A DNA stretch of 64,000 nt from Emergencia sp. (GTDB lineage Bacteria; Bacillota; Clostridia; Peptostreptococcales; Anaerovoracaceae), in contig JALEOD010000019.1 of the NCBI GenBank assembly GCA_022767345.1, positions 1-64,000 of the forward strand, read 5' to 3'. Below are positions 59,291 through 64,000 of the stretch, in pieces. Under the pieces are notes generated by a model. It was given only the letters and a program-made list of their open reading frames with translations. It ran no database searches and was not told where the DNA came from. The translations under genes and the position numbers were made by a program. How positions within the stretch are numbered: the first letter of the stretch is position 1; every line of letters begins with the position of its first letter.

Positions 59291-60137
59291 GGTAACGAAC
59301 ACCTCCTGTCAAGCGGCACACGTGTGCTCTGTCTTCTGCTTCCTGATCGGAATAGTATGCGCTTCGCTGAATCAGTTCATCCCAGTCAACCAGAGCGCCG
59401 TCAAATTCAGGTCCGTCTACGCATACAAATTTGTCTTCCCCGCCGATGTTGCAGCGGCAGCCGCCGCACATGCCGGTTCCGTCGATCATATATGCAGTCA
59501 GAGACGCAACGGAATGAATCCCGTATTTTTCCGCAATCTGGCAGGTGAATTTCATCATCATCGGAGGTCCCACAGCGATGACTTCATCGAATTTTTCACC
59601 AGACTGAATCAGTTCTTCCAGTTTTGCGGTGGTAAAACCTTTTTCACCGTAGGAACCATCGTCGGTCATGACGTAGAGTTCATCGACGCCGGCTCTGAAT
59701 TCATCCTCCAGGATGACTAAGTCCTTGGTTTTAAAGCCTTCAATCATAACGGTTTCCACGCCGTGGTCGTGCATCCCGCAAGCCAGTGGATAAGCCAGTG
59801 CATTTCCTGTACCGCCGCCTACGACACAGACTCTTTTAAGACCGTCCATATTGGTCGGTTTTCCAAGAGGTCCTACGATATCGGCAAAGCAGTCGCCTAC
59901 TTCCAGCTGATCCATCAGCATGGTGGTTCTGCCCACCGCTGCGTAGATCAAATCGATGGTACCATCTTCTTCGTTATGGCCAGCCATGGTGAGAGGAATT
60001 CTCTCGCCGTATTCATCAGTACGAAGGATGATGAACTGACCGGGTCTTGCTTTTCTGGCAACCAGCGGCGCGTAAATTTTCAGCCACACCATGTTGTCAT
60101 TAAGTCTTCTTTTATAAGTTACTTCAAACATTTTCAT
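59283..60137 (-). CDS. nfnA: NADH-dependent ferredoxin:NADP+ oxidoreductase, small subunit (NfnA)
   Basis: About 284 residues of the PyrK/sulfide dehydrogenase-beta type: an FAD-binding RPGQFIILRTDEYGERIPLTMAG, an NAD-binding VVGGGTGNALAYPLACGMHDHG, and a C-terminal [2Fe-2S] site (GMCGGCRCNIGGEDKFVC). It holds the bifurcating FAD in characterised Nfn. I chose ATG 60137, nine bases after GGAGG; an earlier ATG abuts the ribosome site. It overlaps nfnB by 8 bp. Confidence 0.92.
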   Translation of the reverse strand: MKMFEVTYKRRLNDNMVWLKIYAPLVARKARPGQFIILRTDEYGERIPLTMAGHNEEDGTIDLIYAAVGRTTMLMDQLEVGDCFADIVGPLGKPTNMDGLKRVCVVGGGTGNALAYPLACGMHDHGVETVMIEGFKTKDLVILEDEFRAGVDELYVMTDDGSYGEKGFTTAKLEELIQSGEKFDEVIAVGPPMMMKFTCQIAEKYGIHSVASLTAYMIDGTGMCGGCRCNIGGEDKFVCVDGPEFDGALVDWDELIQRSAYYSDQEAEDRAHVCRLTGGVRYHD

Positions 60138-60155
60138 CACATTCATCCTCCTTCC

Positions 60156-63100
60156 TTAATTATCAAAGCTCTTTTTCTGGTTCTGCAGGTGCGCATATCT
60201 GTCCATAGCCATTTCCTCTGCCTTTGCAAAGAGCTGTTCAGCTCTCTCAGGGAATTTCAGCTGCAGTGAGTTGTAACGAACCTCGCCCATGATAAAGTCT
60301 CTGTAGCTTTCACTAGGCGCAGGGCTGTCGATAGACAGCGGGTTCTTGCCCTCTGCCGCCAGCTGCGGATTGAATCTGAGCAGATTCCAGTAACCGGCGC
60401 GAACTGCATTTTTCATTTCCAGCATTGCCTTGTTCATACCGGCTTTGAGGCCCTGGTTGATACAAGGTGCGTAAGCGATAATCAGGGATGGACCGTCATA
60501 GCTTTCTGCTTCTCTGATTGCACGCAGGGTCTGCTCAGGATTTGCACCCATCGCAACCTGTGCTACATAGACGTAGCCGTAAGCCATGGCAATCTGTGCC
60601 AGATCTTTTTTCTTTACGGCCTTACCGGAGGCTGCAAATTTTGCAACAGCGCCGATTGGCGTAGCCTTTGAGGACTGTCCGCCGGTGTTGGAGTAAACTT
60701 CGGTATCGAATACCATGACGTTTACGTTTTCACCGGAAGCCAGCACGTGGTCAAGGCCGCCGTAGCCGATATCGTAAGCCCAGCCGTCACCGCCGAAAAT
60801 CCACATGGACGGTTTGATGAGCATATCTTTATTTTCTAATACGTATTTTGCGTCAGCGTTTTCGCCGGCAATTTTTGCGCAGGCTTCTTCCAGAATCTTT
60901 CCTGTTTCTTCTGCCGCCTCAGCATCGTCCATGGAAGCAAGCCATGCCTTTGCAGGGATCCCCACTACGTCTACAAGACGCTCCACAGCTGATTTCATTT
61001 CACCGCGGCGTGCCTGCATGGACATCGCCATACCAAGACCGAACTCTGCGTTGTCCTCAAAGAGAGAGTTTGCCCATGCAGGACCTCTGCCCTCTTTGTT
61101 TACGGTGTACGGTGTGCTCGGTGCGCTGCAGCCCCAGATGGAGGAACAGCCTGTCGCATTGGCGATATACATTCTGTCGCCGAAGAGCTGGGTTACCAGC
61201 TTTGCATAAGGAGATTCGCCGCAGCCCGGACATGCGCCGGAGAACTCAAGAAGCGGCTGTTTGAACTGAGAACCCTTTACTGTATTCACGCCAAAAGGAA
61301 CTTCCTTTTCGGTCACTTCGCTGAACAGATAGTTGTATTTTTCCTGTGATGCCGAAACCACATCGTCCTCTGCCGGTACGATTTCCAGCGCTTTCTTTCT
61401 TGCAGGGCAGACCTGTGCGCAGGAGCCGCAGCCGGTGCAGTCCAAAGCGGAAATACCCAAAGTGAAGAACTTGCCCTTTACACCTTTCATCGCCAGATAA
61501 TCGCCGTTTACCGGATCGATTTCTGTCTCATCCAGCACAAACGGCCTGATGACGCCGTGCGGACAAACGTAGGAGCACCAGTTACACTGCATGCAGTTTG
61601 CCTTGTTCCATACAGGAACGTCTGTGGCGATACCCCTCTTTTCAAAGGCTGCCGTACCTGCCGGAATGCAGCCCCTTGCTGTTGACAGGAATGTGGAAAC
61701 CGGAACATTGTCACCGGTCAAAGTGTTGGTCGGTACTAAAACATCGTTGAGGTAGTCGGTATGTGCCTGATCACGTCCCACAAGCTTCGGAGCCGGTGCA
61801 TCGTCAGGCGCATCTGCCCAGCTTGCCGGAACTTCTACTTTATGTACATGCTCGATACCAGCGTCTACCGCAGCCATGTTCATATTGACGATTTTCTCGC
61901 CCTTCTTGCCGTAGGTGTTCTTGATTGCTGCCTTCATGTAACCTACCGCTTCCTCAATCGGAATGATGTCTGCCAGTTTAAAGAATGCCGCCTGCAGCAC
62001 TGTATTGGTTCTTCTTGCGCCCAGACCGATTTCCTTTGCGATGGAAACAGCGTCGCAGGTGTAGAACTTAATGTTGTTTTTGGCAATGTATCTCTTCACC
62101 GTTGCCGGCAGGTGCGTATCCAGCTCCTCGTCGCTCCAGACGCAGTTGAGGAGGAAATATCCGCCCGGTTTTACATCCTGCACCATTTCATAACGGTTCA
62201 GATATGCCGCATTATGGCAGGCAACAAAGTCAGCCTGTTTTACATAATAGGAAGATTTAATCGGTTCGTCGCCAAAACGCAGATGAGAAATGGTCACGCC
62301 GCCGGACTTCTTGGAGTCGTACTGGAAGTATGCCTGTACTTTCTTATCTGTGTGGTCACCGATGATTTTTACGGAGTTCTTGTTTGCACCTACGGTTCCG
62401 TCAGCTCCAAGACCCCAGAACTTGCAAGCCTTTGTACCCTTTGGCGCAACGTCAGGATTTTCGCTGACAGGAAGAGAAAGTCCTGTCACATCGTCGGTGA
62501 TAGAAATGGTGAACTCTTTCTTCGGTTCGTCCGCCCAAAGATTTTCGTAAACCGCCAGAATGTCCCCCGGCTGGGTGTCCTTTGAACCAAGACCATAGCG
62601 GCCGCCTGTTACCAGACACTCCTCAAAGCGGGTGCCCCGCAGCGCGGAAATCATATCCAGATATAAAGGCTCGCCTACACCGCCCGGCTCTTTAGTTCTG
62701 TCCAGTACAGCAATTTTCTTTACAGTTTCAGGCATTACGTTCAGCAGATATTTGGTGGAAAACGGTCTGTAAAGATGTACTTCCACAATGCCGACTTTCT
62801 TACCCTTTGCAAGGAGATAATCCACAACTTCTTCTGCCGCGTCGCATACAGAGCCCATTGCTACGATGATTTCCTCTGCGTCAGGTGCGCCGTAGTAATT
62901 GAACGGTTTATAGTTTGTGCCGATTTTGGCATTGACTTTTTCCATATAAGTGTTGACGATATCCGCAGTCTCAAGATACGCCGTGTTGCACGCTTCTCTG
63001 TGCTGGAAGAAAGTTTCCGGCTGTTCAGCAGAACCCATGCTGTGAGGGTGTGCCGGGTGAATGGAGCGGGCTTTGAAAGCCTTTACAGCGTCCCAGTCGA

Positions 63101-63680
63101 CCATTTCCTTCAAATCCTCGTAATCCCAGATTTCGATTTTCTGGTTTTCGTGAGATGTTCTGAAACCGTCAAAGAAGTGAAGCATCGGCAGCTTTCCTGC
63201 GATAGTGGAAAGATGTGCTACTGCTGCAAGGTCCATAGCCTGCTGTACAGAATTTGACGCCAGCATGGCAAAACCTGTCTGACGGCAGCCCATAACGTCG
63301 GAATGATCTCCAAAGATGGAAAGAGCGTGGGTTGCCAAAGCTCTTGCTGCCACGTGGAACACCGTCGGTGTCTGCTCTCCGGCCAGTTTATACATATTCG
63401 GAATCATCAGAAGCAGACCCTGCGAAGCTGTAAAGGTCGATGTGTAAGCGCCGGCAGTAATAGAGCCGTGTACTGCACCTGCTGCGCCTCCCTCTGATTC
63501 CATTTCGATAATTTTTACTTTTTCTCCAAAGATATTGGTTCTGTCCTGGGAAACCCATTCGTCCATGCTCTCTGCCATCGGAGATGATGGTGTGATTGGA
63601 TAAATGGCCGCTACCTCAGAAAAGGCATACGCCACGTGTGCAGCAGCGGTGTTTCCGTCCATTGTCTTTAATTTTCTCAT
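60156..63680 (-). CDS. por: Pyruvate:ferredoxin (flavodoxin) oxidoreductase
   Basis: About 1174 residues, the single-chain NifJ/Por form. Domains in order: pyrimidine-binding (KTMDGNTAAAHVAYAFSEVAAIYPITPSSPMAE), transketolase C-like, gamma (about 410-600), a two-[4Fe-4S] ferredoxin domain (CMQCNWCSYVCPHG and CTGCGSCAQVCP), and the TPP domain (SGACPGCGESPY, IANATGCSSIWG, GDGWAYDIGYGGLDHVL) with the proximal-cluster cysteines. It oxidises pyruvate to acetyl-CoA and CO2 and reduces ferredoxin. I chose ATG 63680 after AAAGGAG. It lies 5 bp after rnfB and 18 bp before nfnA. Confidence 0.96.
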   Translation of the reverse strand: MRKLKTMDGNTAAAHVAYAFSEVAAIYPITPSSPMAESMDEWVSQDRTNIFGEKVKIIEMESEGGAAGAVHGSITAGAYTSTFTASQGLLLMIPNMYKLAGEQTPTVFHVAARALATHALSIFGDHSDVMGCRQTGFAMLASNSVQQAMDLAAVAHLSTIAGKLPMLHFFDGFRTSHENQKIEIWDYEDLKEMVDWDAVKAFKARSIHPAHPHSMGSAEQPETFFQHREACNTAYLETADIVNTYMEKVNAKIGTNYKPFNYYGAPDAEEIIVAMGSVCDAAEEVVDYLLAKGKKVGIVEVHLYRPFSTKYLLNVMPETVKKIAVLDRTKEPGGVGEPLYLDMISALRGTRFEECLVTGGRYGLGSKDTQPGDILAVYENLWADEPKKEFTISITDDVTGLSLPVSENPDVAPKGTKACKFWGLGADGTVGANKNSVKIIGDHTDKKVQAYFQYDSKKSGGVTISHLRFGDEPIKSSYYVKQADFVACHNAAYLNRYEMVQDVKPGGYFLLNCVWSDEELDTHLPATVKRYIAKNNIKFYTCDAVSIAKEIGLGARRTNTVLQAAFFKLADIIPIEEAVGYMKAAIKNTYGKKGEKIVNMNMAAVDAGIEHVHKVEVPASWADAPDDAPAPKLVGRDQAHTDYLNDVLVPTNTLTGDNVPVSTFLSTARGCIPAGTAAFEKRGIATDVPVWNKANCMQCNWCSYVCPHGVIRPFVLDETEIDPVNGDYLAMKGVKGKFFTLGISALDCTGCGSCAQVCPARKKALEIVPAEDDVVSASQEKYNYLFSEVTEKEVPFGVNTVKGSQFKQPLLEFSGACPGCGESPYAKLVTQLFGDRMYIANATGCSSIWGCSAPSTPYTVNKEGRGPAWANSLFEDNAEFGLGMAMSMQARRGEMKSAVERLVDVVGIPAKAWLASMDDAEAAEETGKILEEACAKIAGENADAKYVLENKDMLIKPSMWIFGGDGWAYDIGYGGLDHVLASGENVNVMVFDTEVYSNTGGQSSKATPIGAVAKFAASGKAVKKKDLAQIAMAYGYVYVAQVAMGANPEQTLRAIREAESYDGPSLIIAYAPCINQGLKAGMNKAMLEMKNAVRAGYWNLLRFNPQLAAEGKNPLSIDSPAPSESYRDFIMGEVRYNSLQLKFPERAEQLFAKAEEMAMDRYAHLQNQKKSFDN

Positions 63681-63685
63681 CGCAA

Positions 63686-64000
63686 TCACTCTCCTTTCCT
63701 CATTGCAAGAGCTGCCTCCTGCAAATAGTTGTACTCAGGCACTTCTCTTTCTTTGATAATGCCTCTTGCGCAGATATACTGGCATACCTGGCAGTTTTCG
63801 CAGATTTCCGGGTCGATGACCGCATGGGCTTCTTCCATGTAAATTGCACCATTCGGGCAGTTTGCTGCGCAGTCGCCGCAGCCGATACATGCGCTGTCAC
63901 ATACAGCGGCTTTGTCCTCGTAATCGGCGGTGGATACGCAAGGTACCATCTTTGCGCCTTTATACGGTACCATGACAATCAGCTTCATCGGACATGCGTA
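63686..64000 (-). CDS. rnfB: Rnf complex subunit B, C-terminal part (runs off the window)
   Basis: The last 104 residues are visible; the frame is open to the window edge. ACPMKLIVMVPYKGAKMVPCVS is typical of RnfB between its iron-sulfur motifs, and a two-cluster ferredoxin segment follows (CIGCGDCAANCPNGAI and CENCQVCQYICARGII). A methionine at 63988 is internal, not a start. Rnf transfers electrons from ferredoxin to NAD+ and pumps sodium or protons across the membrane. Its neighbours por and nfnAB use the same ferredoxin pool. Confidence 0.82.
   Translation of the reverse strand, partial: YACPMKLIVMVPYKGAKMVPCVSTADYEDKAAVCDSACIGCGDCAANCPNGAIYMEEAHAVIDPEICENCQVCQYICARGIIKEREVPEYNYLQEAALAMRKGE

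Noticed and set aside
63686..63988. Complete standalone ferredoxin starting at the methionine at 63988
   Set aside because: The frame continues to the window edge with ACP before this methionine, matching the RnfB interior; it is a partial gene.

Overview
The window looks like chromosome of a strictly anaerobic Firmicute of class Clostridia. The evidence is pyruvate:ferredoxin oxidoreductase, NfnAB and the end of an Rnf subunit together, RapZ/MurB/PHP clustering, strong Shine-Dalgarno sequences, TTG/GTG starts, enhancer-dependent (sigma-54) regulation, and a 3-keto-5-aminohexanoate cleavage enzyme (Kce) with a Kdd-like sensor that point to lysine fermentation. A family such as Anaerovoracaceae is only a guess. 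No rRNA, tRNA or CRISPR array was seen.

Layout. 1-700: direct repeats resembling a transposon end, then copy A of a four-hairpin TGACCGTA repeat. 705-11341 (minus): a tightly packed operon for chorismate, Phe and Tyr (aroF-tyrA-aroB-aroA-aroC-pheA-aroEK-aroQ), followed by an M50 protease, an ArsC/Spx-like protein, a small unknown and an AAA ATPase. It starts with a Phe/Tyr-rich leader peptide and a terminator, i.e. an attenuator. 11.7-12.2 kb: repeat copy B. 12.2-15.3 kb: small membrane/secreted proteins, a broken phospholipase C gene and a PadR module. 15.4-21.0 kb: ABC-F ATPase, DUF1836 regulator, acyl-CoA ligase, IS91-type transposase remnant, Kce. 21.6-25.3 kb: rapZ-PHP-murB-AI-2E exporter family operon. 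25.5-29.4 kb: small proteins, a Fic-like protein with a ruined motif, a phosphodiesterase, D-serine ammonia-lyase and an internally duplicated protein behind a sigma-54-like promoter. 29.4-33.3 kb: an enhancer-binding protein whose sensor domain is a Kdd-like dehydrogenase, divergent from an NhaC-family transporter with a near-consensus sigma-54 promoter. 33.4-41.2 kb: gap, repeat copy C, pcp, hipBA, a GIY-YIG protein, metG, repeat copy D. 41.2-50.1 kb: small proteins, kinase-like and flavodoxin-like proteins, an LDH/MDH-like protein, and a 1589-residue multidomain protein (HD, helical repeats, NadD-like nucleotidyltransferase, possible GNAT-like and phosphoribosyltransferase-like parts), followed by a 220-bp MITE-like inverted-repeat element. 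50.2-56.5 kb: MarR with a heterodimeric ABC exporter, then aspartate kinase. 56.6-57.8 kb: macrodomain and class I amidotransferase pair. 57.9-64 kb: rnfB (partial)-por-nfnA-nfnB energy operon.

How the genes work together. PFOR makes reduced ferredoxin, Rnf and Nfn couple it to ion gradient, NADH and NADPH, and NADPH feeds the shikimate pathway. Kce, the Kdd-like regulator and NhaC suggest regulated lysine uptake or fermentation. The most unusual items are the dispersed four-hairpin repeat family, the Kdd-like/sigma-54 activator fusion, the giant multidomain protein and the Phe/Tyr attenuator.
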